This document shows positions 19,248 to 28,278 of a stretch of 64,000 nt of DNA, piece by piece. The translations under genes were made by a program, and so were the position numbers. How positions within the stretch are numbered: the stretch's first letter is position 1; each line of letters begins with the position of its first letter. The notes beneath the pieces were generated by a model. It worked only from the letters and a program-made list of their open reading frames with translations, was not told the origin of the DNA and did not search any database. Location: contig NZ_CP110535.1 of the NCBI RefSeq assembly GCF_026104355.1, positions 4,402,001-4,466,000 on the forward strand. Reading direction: 5' to 3'. Origin of the DNA: Halomonas sp. BDJS001 (GTDB taxonomy: Bacteria > Pseudomonadota > Gammaproteobacteria > Pseudomonadales > Halomonadaceae).

Positions 19248-19883
19248 ATGCCATCCACCGATATTCCCGCTGCCAAGGGTTCTCAAGACGTCTGGCTCGA
19301 CGCGGCGTTTGAGCTGCTACTCGAATCGGGCGTCGACAGCGTGCGCATTCTTCCCCTGGCCAAGCGACTAAAGCTTTCTCGCACCAGCTTCTACTGGTTC
19401 TTCAAGGATCGCGAGGCACTACTGGAGGCACTGATTGCACGCTGGCGTGAAAAGAATACCCAGGGGCTAGTAAATCAGACCGAAGCCTATGCCGAGAATA
19501 TCGTCGAGGCGATGCTCAATGTCTTCGACTGTTGGCTGGATCCTAAGCTGTTCGACTCCCCGCTAGAGTTCGCCATGCGTAGTTGGGCGCTGCAGTCAGC
19601 ATCAGTAGTGAGTGAAATCGATACGGCTGATGCCACCCGTATCGAAGCACTGGCGCGGATGTTCCAGCGTTACGGCTATGATCCGCTGGCGGCCAACGTT
19701 CGGGGCCGCACCATCTACCTAACCCAGATCGGCTATATCTCGATGAAGACCCAGGAACCACTCGAAGTGCGCATGCAGCGCATCCCCTCCTATGTCGAAA
19801 TTTTCACCGGCCAGCCGCCTGGTTCCAGGGAATTGCAACGCTTCTATGCCCGCCATGGATATTCTCCAACCGGCACCGGCTAG
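19248..19883 (+). CDS. TetR/AcrR-family transcriptional regulator
   Basis: This 211-residue regulator has an N-terminal TetR helix-turn-helix (about residues 12-58; RILPLAKRLKLSRTSFYWFFKDREALLEAL) and a ligand-binding C-terminal half without a recognised specificity. It lies between gbcA and a DgcA-like demethylase gene, all on the plus strand. Palindromes sharing the core TGTACA lie before it and before the demethylase gene, so it probably controls both. Its effector may be the methylated amine used by that enzyme. This is inference from context; it does not look like BetI to me. Confidence 0.87.
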   Translation: MPSTDIPAAKGSQDVWLDAAFELLLESGVDSVRILPLAKRLKLSRTSFYWFFKDREALLEALIARWREKNTQGLVNQTEAYAENIVEAMLNVFDCWLDPKLFDSPLEFAMRSWALQSASVVSEIDTADATRIEALARMFQRYGYDPLAANVRGRTIYLTQIGYISMKTQEPLEVRMQRIPSYVEIFTGQPPGSRELQRFYARHGYSPTGTG

Positions 19884-19953
19884 CCCACGGCAAGCCTAAT
19901 CGGCTAACGCCACCCACCCCGCCGCCGTCCTTACGGTCGAACATGCTCGCCCC

Positions 19954-19967
19954 TCAATGTACATTGA
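19954..19967. promoter_or_regulatory. Palindrome TCAATGTACATTGA upstream of demethylase gene
   Basis: A perfect 14-bp palindrome lies 74-87 bases before the ATG at 20041. Related half-sites follow (TTGATGAACATT and ATCAATGAACAC within 19964-19996). It shares the TGTACA core with the paired palindromes before the TetR gene and is a candidate operator for it. Confidence 0.55.
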
Positions 19968-20040
19968 TGAACATTATATTGACATCAATGAACACTAGCG
20001 CCTAGATTTATCAAATACACAACAAAATGGCGTCCTGTCC

Positions 20041-22077
20041 ATGTTTAACGATCCGCTACTGCAGCCCTTTCAGCTAAAGCACCTGACCCTGAAAAACAGG
20101 CTTATGGTGACAGCCCATGAGCCCGCTTATCCTGAGGACGGGATGCCCAAGACACTCTACCGTGCCTACCACGTCGAGCGCGCCAAGGCAGGCCTTGGCC
20201 TGACCATGACCGCTGGATCCGCGGCGGTGGCCAAGGACAGCCCTCCCGTGTTCAACAACATCCTCGCCTATAAGGATGAAGTGGTGCCGTGGATGCGCGA
20301 GCTGACCGACGCCTGCCACGAGCACGGCACCGCAGTGATGATCCAGTTGACCCACCTGGGCCGGCGCACCCGTTGGGACAAGGGCGATTGGCTGCCAGCG
20401 GTATCGTCTTCGCATCGTCGCGAGGCGTCCCACCGCGCTTTTCCCAAGCAGGTCGAGGAGTGGGATATCGAGCGCCTGATCCGCGACTACGCCGATGCCG
20501 CCGAACGCATGCACGCCGCCGGCCTCGATGGCATCGAGCTGCAGGCCTATGGCCACCTGATGGATCAGTTCTGGTCGCCACTGACCAATACCCTTGAGGG
20601 GCCTTATGGAGGGGATCTCGATAATCGGCTGCGTTTCACCTTCGAGGTGCTGCGCGCCATTCGCCAGCGGGTTGGCGAAGCGTTCATCGTCGGCGTGCGC
20701 TACACCGGCGACGAGATGCTGCCGGGTGGGCTGACGTTCGGCGACGGGATGGAGATCTCACGGCGCTTGAAGGACAGCGGTCTGGTCGACTTTCTCAACG
20801 TGGTTCGTGGCCACATCGACACAGATGCGGGGCTCACCGACGTGATTCCCATCCAGGGCATGCCCAGCGCCCCGCACCTGGATTTCGCCGGTGAAATACG
20901 TCGCGAGACCGACTTTCCCACCTTCCATGGCGCCAAGATCCAGGATGTCGCCACTGCCCGTTATGCCATCGCCTCAGGCAAGGTCGACATGATCGGCATG
21001 ACTCGCGCCCACATGGCCGACCCGCACATCGTGCGCAAGATCATAGAAGGCCGCGAAGAAGATATTCGCCCCTGTGTCGGTGCCAACTACTGTCTGGACC
21101 GTATCTATCAGGGTGGCGCCGCCTACTGCATCCACAACGCCGCCACCGGGCGCGAAACCAGCATGCCCCACACTATCCCTAGGGCAGCGCAGCAACGTCG
21201 GGTGGTGATCATTGGCGCCGGGCCAGCGGGGCTCGAAGCCGCCCGGGTCGCCGGCGAGCGGGGCCATTCGGTGGTGGTACTGGAAGCTGCCAGCGATGCA
21301 GGCGGGCAGGTGCGACTCTCAGCCCTGAGCGAGCGGCGACGCGAGATGCTGGGCATCATCGATTGGCGCTTAGCGCAGTGCGACGCGCTGGGTGTCGAGA
21401 TCCGCTACAACGTCTGGGCCGAGGTGGAGGACGTGCTCGCCGAGCTGCCGGACGTGGTGATCGTGGCCACCGGCGGCTATCCCATGGAAGATCAGCCTGA
21501 GGTCGGGCACGATCTGGTGGTCAACACTTGGGATATCCTCTCAGGGCATGTGCCGCCTGGCAAACGGGTACTGCTGTTCGACGATGCTGGCGACCATGCC
21601 GCCCTGCAGGCGGCCGAGATCATTGCCGCCGCGGGGGGCGAATTGGAGATCATGACGCCGGATCGCACCTTCTCCGCAGAGATCATGGCCATGAACCTGG
21701 TGCCCTACATGCGTGCCCTACAGCGCCCCAACGTCACCTTCACAACCACTTACCGGCTGAAGTCCGTGCAGCGTAATGGAAGCGAGCTACTGGCCAAGAT
21801 CACCAGCGACTACATGGATCTGGAGCACGAACGGCGCATCGACCAGGTAGTGGTCAACTACGGCATCACGCCCATGGCCGACATCTATTTCGAGCTCAAA
21901 CCGCACGCCAGCAATGGCGGCGAGGTGAACTACGATGACCTGATCGTGGGCAACCCTCAGCGCGTCATCAACAATCCGGATGGCCATTTCCAGCTGTTCC
22001 GGATCGGCGATGCCGTCGAGTCCCGGAACACCCACGCGGCCATCTACGACGCGCTCAGGTTGGTCAAGGACATTTAA
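20041..22077 (+). CDS. Old-yellow-enzyme-family N-demethylase (DgcA/StcD-like)
   Basis: This 678-residue flavoprotein is of the trimethylamine dehydrogenase / dimethylglycine demethylase family. An FMN TIM barrel (about 1-340, with QLTHLGRRTRWD and GHLMDQFWSP) is followed by a cysteine cluster (Cys345, Cys351, Cys363; Ala at 348 where the fourth cysteine of trimethylamine dehydrogenase lies). An FAD/NAD-binding part begins at VVIIGAGPAGLEAARV (about 388). It is a paralogue of the DgcA at 35-37 kb. Likely substrates are N-methylproline (stachydrine route) or another N-methyl amine; I cannot choose. The upstream TetR gene and palindrome suggest substrate-induced expression. It ends 4 bases into the convergent formate dehydrogenase gene. 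Confidence 0.85.
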   Translation: MFNDPLLQPFQLKHLTLKNRLMVTAHEPAYPEDGMPKTLYRAYHVERAKAGLGLTMTAGSAAVAKDSPPVFNNILAYKDEVVPWMRELTDACHEHGTAVMIQLTHLGRRTRWDKGDWLPAVSSSHRREASHRAFPKQVEEWDIERLIRDYADAAERMHAAGLDGIELQAYGHLMDQFWSPLTNTLEGPYGGDLDNRLRFTFEVLRAIRQRVGEAFIVGVRYTGDEMLPGGLTFGDGMEISRRLKDSGLVDFLNVVRGHIDTDAGLTDVIPIQGMPSAPHLDFAGEIRRETDFPTFHGAKIQDVATARYAIASGKVDMIGMTRAHMADPHIVRKIIEGREEDIRPCVGANYCLDRIYQGGAAYCIHNAATGRETSMPHTIPRAAQQRRVVIIGAGPAGLEAARVAGERGHSVVVLEAASDAGGQVRLSALSERRREMLGIIDWRLAQCDALGVEIRYNVWAEVEDVLAELPDVVIVATGGYPMEDQPEVGHDLVVNTWDILSGHVPPGKRVLLFDDAGDHAALQAAEIIAAAGGELEIMTPDRTFSAEIMAMNLVPYMRALQRPNVTFTTTYRLKSVQRNGSELLAKITSDYMDLEHERRIDQVVVNYGITPMADIYFELKPHASNGGEVNYDDLIVGNPQRVINNPDGHFQLFRIGDAVESRNTHAAIYDALRLVKDI

Positions 22078-24965
22078 TACAGCGTCCTACTTTCCACCTC
22101 CATTGCTCCTCCATCGACGGGCTCTTTTCCGGCAGACACAAGGCGACAGGCGGCATACTTGAACTCCGGAATCTTGCCATAAGGATCCAGTGCAGGGTTG
22201 GTTAACAAGTTCGCCGCTGCTTCCCCGTAACAGAAGGGCACGAAAACCATCCCCTCCGGCATTCCCGGATCCGTCCTCGCTTTGAGAGTGATGGAACCCC
22301 GCCGGGTGGCGATCGTCAGATCATCGCCCGGCGCCATTCCCAATCGAATAAACTCAGCGGGGGCCAGGCTGGCTACGGCTTCCGGCTCCAGGTCATCAAG
22401 CACTTTGGCGCGCCGGGTCATCGAACCGGTATGCCAGTGCTCTAACTGACGCCCGGTGGTCAGTACCGTTGGGTAGTCGTTATCGACCGGCTCATCCGGT
22501 GGCAGCGGGCGCGTGGGGGCGAACTTCGCCCGACCGCTGGCGGTGGGAAAAGCATCGCTGAAGACCACGTCTTGCCCTGGCGCGTCCTCCGCTGGGCAGG
22601 GGTAGGTCACCGACTGCTCGCGCTCCAAACGCTCCCAGGAAATATGGTCGAGAGAGGCCATGCCTTGCTTCATCTCGGCGAAGACGTCCCGCGGATGCTG
22701 GTAATCCCAGTCCAGGCCAAAGCGTTTGGCGATTTCCTGGATAATCCACCAGTCCGGCTTGGCCTGACCCGGTAGCGGCAACGCCGCGCGCCCCATCTGC
22801 ACTTGCCGATTGGTGTTGGTGACGGTGCCATTTTTCTCAGGCCAGGCGGAGGCAGGCAGAATGACATCGGCAAACTGGGCAGTCTCAGTGACAAACAGAT
22901 CCTGCACCACCAGGTGCTCCAGCTTGGCCAGGGCGGCCCGGGCATGAGCGAGATCCGGGTCGGACATCGCCGGGTTTTCGCCCTGGATATACATGCCGCG
23001 GATGGTGCCTGCTGTGATGGCATCCATGATCTCCACCACGGTGAGACCCGGCGTGGGATCCAGTTTGGTATTCCACAGTTCTTCGAACGCCGCACGAACC
23101 TGATCATCATTGACCGGCTGGTAGTCGGGCATGACCATGGGTATCAGCCCGGCATCAGAAGCCCCCTGAACGTTGTTCTGCCCCCGCAAAGGGTGCAGGC
23201 CGGTGCCGGGGCGACCGGTCTGGCCGCAGGCCAACGCCAGCGAGATCAGACAGCGGGCGTTATCGGTGCCGTGGGTGTGCTGGGAAATGCCCATGCCCCA
23301 GAAAATCATCGCCCGCTCAGCGTTGGCATACAGCCTTGCCACGTCGCGGATGGTCTCGGGCTCAACACCGCATAGGTCGCTCATCGCTTCGGGGGTCATA
23401 TCCACCGTGTGCAATTTAAGGGCCTCAAAGCCCTCGGTATGCTCGGCGATATAGGCCGTGTCATACAGTTCTTCGCTGATGACCACATTGAGGATGGCAT
23501 TGAACAGCGCCACGTCGGCGCCCGGCGAAAAACGTACGCTCAGGTGGGCATAGGCATCCAGCGACTGGCCACGGGGGTCGAGGATCACGATCTTGGTGCC
23601 ACGCTTGGCGGCCTGCTTGAAGAAAGTGGCCGCCACCGGGTGATTCACAGCCGGGTTGCAGCCGGTAAGAATCACCACATCGGCCTGGCTTGCCTGCATA
23701 AAGGAGGCGGTGACCGAGCCTGAGCCAATACACTCCATGAGTGCCGCCACGGAGCTTGCATGGCACAAGCGGGTGCAGTGATCCACATGGTTGGAGCCGA
23801 AGCCGGTACGCACCAGTTTCTGGAATAGCCACGCCTCTTCGTTGGAGCACTTGGCGCTACCGAATCCCGCCAGGGCATCAGGGCCATGGGCCGCTTTAAG
23901 GTTCACAAGCCCGCTGGCGGCAACCTCAAGGGCTTCGTCCCAGCTCGCCTCGCGGAAATGCGTCAGCGGCTTGGCGGGATCGAAGTCCGGGTCGAGCCCC
24001 TTGGCGACACCCTCGCGACGAATCAGCGGAGTAACAAGCCGGGATGGATGGCGCGGATAGTCATAGCCGAAGCGGCCTTTGACACATAGCCGGTTCTCGT
24101 TAGAGGGGCCGTCGCGGCCCTCCACATAAAGGATCTCATCATCCTTGATATGGTAGGTAAGCTGGCAACCCACCCCGCAGTAGGGGCATACCGAATCGAC
24201 CTTGCGGTCAGCCACCGCAGAATCGCCGCGGCCCGCCTGATCGACCAGGGTAGCGGGCATCAGGGCGCCGGTGGGGCAGGCCTGAACGCACTCGCCACAG
24301 GCTACGCAGGTGCTATCCCCCATGGGATCGTCGAAATCAAACACGATTTTGGATGCCGCACCGCGGTGGGCCAGGCCGATCACGTCGTTAACCTGTACTT
24401 CGCGACAGGCGCGCACACACAGGTTGCACTCGATGCAGGCGTCAAGATTGACGCGCATGGCGGAGTGGCTGCTGTCTTGTTCCAGGCTTTCCACCCGGGA
24501 CGCCACATGATGTACGGTAGGCGCCTCGCGCTCTTCGCGCCTGGGCAGTTTACGGCGCACCGCCGTGGCATCAATGGCTAACTGGTCAGCCATGGCCCAA
24601 AAGTGGCTTGAGCTGTCGGGGCTCTCTTCCCGCTCAGGCTGGTCGACCAGCAGCATCTCCATGACCATCTTGCGGGCGGTATGCGCCCGTTCGGAGTTGG
24701 CGCTCTTGACCACCATGCCAGGGGCTGCCTCACGGAGACAGCTGGCGGCCAGGGTGCGCTCGCCCTCGATTTCCACCATACAGGCGCGGCAGTTGCCGTC
24801 GGCGCGGTAACCGCTTGCGTCCTTAAAACAGAGATGGGGAATGGTCTCGCCGGCGCGCTTGGCCACCTGCCAGAGGCTTTCACCGGGGGTTGCACTCACC
24901 TCAACGCCATCCAGCGTCAGGGTAAAGCTTGTGCCTGGGTTTTGTTCGCTCATGCTCATGTTCAT
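22074..24965 (-). CDS. NAD-dependent formate dehydrogenase alpha subunit (molybdopterin)
   Basis: This 963-residue catalytic subunit oxidises formate to CO2. In order it has an N-terminal [2Fe-2S] domain (Cys46, 59, 62, 76), a His/Cys segment, and two [4Fe-4S] clusters (Cys177/180/183/187 and Cys220/223/226/230). The molybdopterin oxidoreductase domain follows with its own cluster (Cys260/263/267/294) and the catalytic residue Cys401 in TRLCHASSVAAL, a cysteine rather than selenocysteine. The C-terminal molydopterin-binding domain includes TGRQLEHWHTGSMTRR. It lies 4 bases after the beta subunit gene. It probably oxidises formate from PurU and formaldehyde dehydrogenase and passes electrons to NAD. 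No fdhD or fdhE is in the window. Confidence 0.93.
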   Translation of the reverse strand: MNMSMSEQNPGTSFTLTLDGVEVSATPGESLWQVAKRAGETIPHLCFKDASGYRADGNCRACMVEIEGERTLAASCLREAAPGMVVKSANSERAHTARKMVMEMLLVDQPEREESPDSSSHFWAMADQLAIDATAVRRKLPRREEREAPTVHHVASRVESLEQDSSHSAMRVNLDACIECNLCVRACREVQVNDVIGLAHRGAASKIVFDFDDPMGDSTCVACGECVQACPTGALMPATLVDQAGRGDSAVADRKVDSVCPYCGVGCQLTYHIKDDEILYVEGRDGPSNENRLCVKGRFGYDYPRHPSRLVTPLIRREGVAKGLDPDFDPAKPLTHFREASWDEALEVAASGLVNLKAAHGPDALAGFGSAKCSNEEAWLFQKLVRTGFGSNHVDHCTRLCHASSVAALMECIGSGSVTASFMQASQADVVILTGCNPAVNHPVAATFFKQAAKRGTKIVILDPRGQSLDAYAHLSVRFSPGADVALFNAILNVVISEELYDTAYIAEHTEGFEALKLHTVDMTPEAMSDLCGVEPETIRDVARLYANAERAMIFWGMGISQHTHGTDNARCLISLALACGQTGRPGTGLHPLRGQNNVQGASDAGLIPMVMPDYQPVNDDQVRAAFEELWNTKLDPTPGLTVVEIMDAITAGTIRGMYIQGENPAMSDPDLAHARAALAKLEHLVVQDLFVTETAQFADVILPASAWPEKNGTVTNTNRQVQMGRAALPLPGQAKPDWWIIQEIAKRFGLDWDYQHPRDVFAEMKQGMASLDHISWERLEREQSVTYPCPAEDAPGQDVVFSDAFPTASGRAKFAPTRPLPPDEPVDNDYPTVLTTGRQLEHWHTGSMTRRAKVLDDLEPEAVASLAPAEFIRLGMAPGDDLTIATRRGSITLKARTDPGMPEGMVFVPFCYGEAAANLLTNPALDPYGKIPEFKYAACRLVSAGKEPVDGGAMEVESRTLY

Positions 24966-24969
24966 CCCC

Positions 24970-26688
24970 CTACCCCTTGACGATTACGTTCTGGGCGGCC
25001 AGCTCGCCGCGGAAATCCTTCAACAGCCCCAGCACCGGATTAGGTGCCGCTTGGCCGAGTCCGCAAATAGAGGCATCGATCATGACCTGGGAGAGCTGCG
25101 TCATCAGCCCGGCGTCCCACTCATTCCGCTCGAGCAGGGTGAGCATTTTTTCCGTGCCCACCCGGCAGGGCGTGCATTGGCCACAGGACTCATCGGCAAA
25201 AAAGGCCAATAGGTTGGTAGCCACCCCGCGCAGATCGTCCTGATCGGAGAGTACTATCACCGCTGCGGAACCGATAAAACAGCCGTGCTCCTGAAGGGTG
25301 TCGAAATCGAGGGGAATATCGGCCTTGGCAGCGGGCAGAATGCCGCCGGAGGCGCCGCCGGGCAGGTAGGCCGCCAGGCGGTGGCCGTCGGCCATGCCGT
25401 CGCAATACTCGTCAATTAATTCATGAAGGGTTATCCCTGCGGGCGCCAAATACACACCGGGCTGCTTGACCCGACCCGAGACAGAGAAACTGCGTAACCC
25501 TACGCGGCCATGGCGACCCTGGCTGGAGAAAGCCTCCGCGCCACGCTGCCAGATCATGGGTATCCAGTAGACGGTCTCGACGTTATTGACCAGCGTCGGC
25601 CGATCAAAGAGCCCCTTCTGAGCCACAAACGGCGGGCGGTGGCGGGGTTTGCCCGGTTTGCCTTCCAACGATTCGATCATCGCCGACTCTTCGCCGCAGA
25701 TATAAGCCCCCGCACCACGACGCAGCACAATGTAACCCGGCGCCACCAGACCAGCAGCCTCCAGTTCGCCAATGGCCTCGCGCAGCACGCCGTGTAACGC
25801 CGGATACTCATCGCGCAGATAGATATACAGCGCCTCGGCCTCTACCGCCCAGGCGCTGACCAAGGCGCCTTCAAGGAACTGGTGGGGCGAGTTTTCCAGG
25901 TAATAGCGATCCTTGAAGGTACCGGGCTCGCCCTCGTCGGCATTGATAGCGCAGTAACGGGGGCCGGCCTCCTGGCGCACGAACATCCATTTTTTGAAGG
26001 TAGGGAAACCCGCGCCACCCAGGCCGCGCAGATTGGCCTGCTGCATCGCCTCCATCAGCGCTTCCACCGTGACCTCTCCCTCGCGGCAGGCTTGCAGTAG
26101 CGCGAAACCGCCCTCGCGGCGATAGTCGTCCAGTCGCTGCCAATCGACGGGGTCAGGATGAAAGTGTGCTTCCTCGATCACCGACGCGATACGCTCCTGA
26201 GTAGCGAACGGCACATGATAGTGCCCCACTTCCACCACCGGCGCCGTGTCGCAGCGCCCCATGCAAGGAGCGCGCAGCACTCGCACCTGCTCGATATCCA
26301 CATTCGCTTCCAGCTGTGCCTTAAGCGTCTCAGCACCGGCCAACTGGCAGGTGAGGGAGTCGCAAACGCGAATGGTCACCGCGGGCGGCGGCAACTGGTC
26401 GTCGTGAATGACATCGAAGTGGGCATAAAAGGTGGCGGTTTCGTAAACGGCCGCCATGGGCAGGTTCATGTAAGCCGCCAGGGCACGCAGTTCCGCCAAC
26501 AGCAGATGGCCGCGGTTATCCTGGATGGCATGCAGGTGTTCAATCAGTAGGTCGCGGCGGCGCAGCGAGGCGTCCTGGCGTTCGTCGCCCAGCAGCTCAC
26601 GCAACTCCTCTAGAAGACGGGGGTCGAGTTCACGGCCGCGGGGCTTGCCGCGGAAGCGGCGTTTGGGGATCACGGTCTGGACGGTCAT
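24970..26688 (-). CDS. NAD-dependent formate dehydrogenase beta subunit (NuoE-NuoF fusion)
   Basis: A fused electron-transfer subunit of 572 residues from ATG 26688. The N-terminal NuoE-like thioredoxin fold has [2Fe-2S] ligands Cys109, Cys114, Cys142 and Cys146. The NuoF-like part follows with FMN/NADH motifs (GLRGLGGAGFPTFKKW, DEGEPGTFKDRYYLE) and a [4Fe-4S] motif ESCGQCTPCRVGTEKM. In many NAD-linked formate dehydrogenases these two parts are separate gamma and beta chains; here they are one protein, which explains why no separate gamma gene is seen. An in-frame start 18 codons upstream is possible but lacks family-like sequence. Confidence 0.92.
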   Translation of the reverse strand: MTVQTVIPKRRFRGKPRGRELDPRLLEELRELLGDERQDASLRRRDLLIEHLHAIQDNRGHLLLAELRALAAYMNLPMAAVYETATFYAHFDVIHDDQLPPPAVTIRVCDSLTCQLAGAETLKAQLEANVDIEQVRVLRAPCMGRCDTAPVVEVGHYHVPFATQERIASVIEEAHFHPDPVDWQRLDDYRREGGFALLQACREGEVTVEALMEAMQQANLRGLGGAGFPTFKKWMFVRQEAGPRYCAINADEGEPGTFKDRYYLENSPHQFLEGALVSAWAVEAEALYIYLRDEYPALHGVLREAIGELEAAGLVAPGYIVLRRGAGAYICGEESAMIESLEGKPGKPRHRPPFVAQKGLFDRPTLVNNVETVYWIPMIWQRGAEAFSSQGRHGRVGLRSFSVSGRVKQPGVYLAPAGITLHELIDEYCDGMADGHRLAAYLPGGASGGILPAAKADIPLDFDTLQEHGCFIGSAAVIVLSDQDDLRGVATNLLAFFADESCGQCTPCRVGTEKMLTLLERNEWDAGLMTQLSQVMIDASICGLGQAAPNPVLGLLKDFRGELAAQNVIVKG

Positions 26689-26734
26689 GGGGTACTCATT
26701 ATTATCTTGATCGGCTTTTTGCCGAATGAACAAA

Positions 26735-26758
26735 GACGGCACCCCGCGGGGCGCCGTC
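26735..26758 (-). terminator. Hairpin between fdhA and the formate dehydrogenase genes
   Basis: A GC-rich inverted repeat (GACGGC-CCCCGCGGGG-GCCGTC core, one mismatch) lies 86 bases after the fdhA stop. The minus-strand tail is only TTTGTTC, so termination is probably partial. Confidence 0.5.
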
Positions 26759-26843
26759 TAGGGTCGCACTAACCTACCCTCAGGCAGGGGTCAGGGCTTG
26801 TTACTCAGGCCATATTGCTCAGTACTTATTACTAAATAGGTTA

Positions 26844-28034
26844 TTAAGCCACGCTGCCATGTGGGTCAATAACGAATTTCTTAGCCGCACCGCCATCGAA
26901 GTCGGCGTAGCCCTGGGGCGCCTGATCCAGGTTAATCATTTGGACATTCACCGCATCGGCAATATTGACCTTGCCGAACAGAATAGCCTGCATCAATGGG
27001 CGATGGTACTTCATCACTGGGCACTGCCCCGTATGGAAACTGTGGGACTTGGCCCAGCCGAGGCCAAAGCGCATGCTCAGCGAGCCCTGCTTGGCAGCAT
27101 CGTCTTCCGCGCCGGGGTCTTCGGTCACATACAGGCCCGGAATACCGATCTGACCACCGGCTCGGGTCAACGACATCGCCGAGTTGAGCACCGTCGCAGG
27201 CGCTTCTTTGCCGTGATTGCAGCCACAGGCATGAGCCTCAAAGCCAACGCAGTCGACAAAGGCATCGACCTCACGCTCGCCGAGAATCACCTCGATCTTG
27301 TCAGCCATGTCACCGTCCTGGGTCAGGTCGATGGTCTCACAGCCAAAGCTGCGGGCCTGGGCCAGGCGCTCTTCGATCATATCACCAACGATCACGCAGG
27401 CCGCACCCAGCAGTTGAGCGGAAACCGCAGCGGCCAGCCCCACTGGTCCAGCACCGGCGATATAGACGGTGCTGCCGGGGCCGACACCAGCGGTCACACA
27501 GCCGTGGAAGCCGGTGGGGAAAATATCGGAGAGCAGGGTTAGATCCTTGATCTTCTCCATGGCCTGATCGGCATCCGGGAACTTCAGCAGGTTAAAGTCC
27601 GCATAGGGAACCATGACATATTCGGTCTGGCCGCCGACCCAGCCGCCCATATCCACGTAGCCATAGGCAGCGCCAGGGCGGGCTGGATTAACGTTGAGGC
27701 AGATCCCGGTGCGGCCCTCTTTACAGTTGCGGCAGCGGCCGCAGGCAATGTTGAACGGCACCGAGACCAGATCGCCCGGCTTGATGAATTCAACATCACG
27801 GCCGGCCTCAATCACCAAACCCGTGATTTCGTGGCCGAGTACCAGGCCAGGTGAGGCGGTGGTGCGGCCGCGTACCATATGCTGGTCGCTGCCACAGATA
27901 TTGGTGGTGACTACTTTGAGAATCACGCCGTGCTCGCATTTGCGATTGCCGAGGGCGAGTTCAGGATAGGCGATGGACTCAACGGCGACCTCACCCGGCC
28001 CCTTGTAGACCACTCCGCGGTTGGCTGCATTCAT
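26844..28034 (-). CDS. fdhA: Formaldehyde dehydrogenase, glutathione-independent
   Basis: This zinc-dependent medium-chain dehydrogenase (396 residues) oxidises formaldehyde to formate with NAD and needs no glutathione, as in Pseudomonas putida FdhA. The catalytic zinc region is NICGSDQHMV...GHEITG. Structural-zinc cysteines are in CGRCRNCKEGRTGIC. The NAD-binding motif is YIAGAGPVGLAAA, and the typical HACGCNHGKEAPATVLN loop is present. ATG 28034 has AGGAG upstream; an in-frame extension of 32 residues is not family-like. It should detoxify formaldehyde released by the Gbc and Dgc demethylases and feed formate to the adjacent formate dehydrogenase. Confidence 0.95.
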   Translation of the reverse strand: MNAANRGVVYKGPGEVAVESIAYPELALGNRKCEHGVILKVVTTNICGSDQHMVRGRTTASPGLVLGHEITGLVIEAGRDVEFIKPGDLVSVPFNIACGRCRNCKEGRTGICLNVNPARPGAAYGYVDMGGWVGGQTEYVMVPYADFNLLKFPDADQAMEKIKDLTLLSDIFPTGFHGCVTAGVGPGSTVYIAGAGPVGLAAAVSAQLLGAACVIVGDMIEERLAQARSFGCETIDLTQDGDMADKIEVILGEREVDAFVDCVGFEAHACGCNHGKEAPATVLNSAMSLTRAGGQIGIPGLYVTEDPGAEDDAAKQGSLSMRFGLGWAKSHSFHTGQCPVMKYHRPLMQAILFGKVNIADAVNVQMINLDQAPQGYADFDGGAAKKFVIDPHGSVA

Positions 28035-28278
28035 GGCTGGCTCCTGTGGTTTATTGTTCTGTTCATGATGGTTGATGGCGCTTTCCCACCCTATCCCCTC
28101 CGCGCTTAAGGACTTACCCGAATAAGGCACTCACGTATCTATTCAAGACATCCTAGCCAAGACGAATAGATAGAGGTCGCTTTCACGACATTCCTCTTTT
28201 GAAACAGGCCCAACAATTCATAGCGTCGGCAATGGTGATGCATACCCGACGTCTAACAAGAGCCACCAAGGAAACCTG

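Noticed and set aside
16037..28185. Identical 12-mer AGGTCGCTTTCA before glyA (16037) and between fdhA and the BCCT gene (28174)
   Set aside because: Matches of this length are expected by chance many times in 64 kb, and the positions relative to the starts are not alike.
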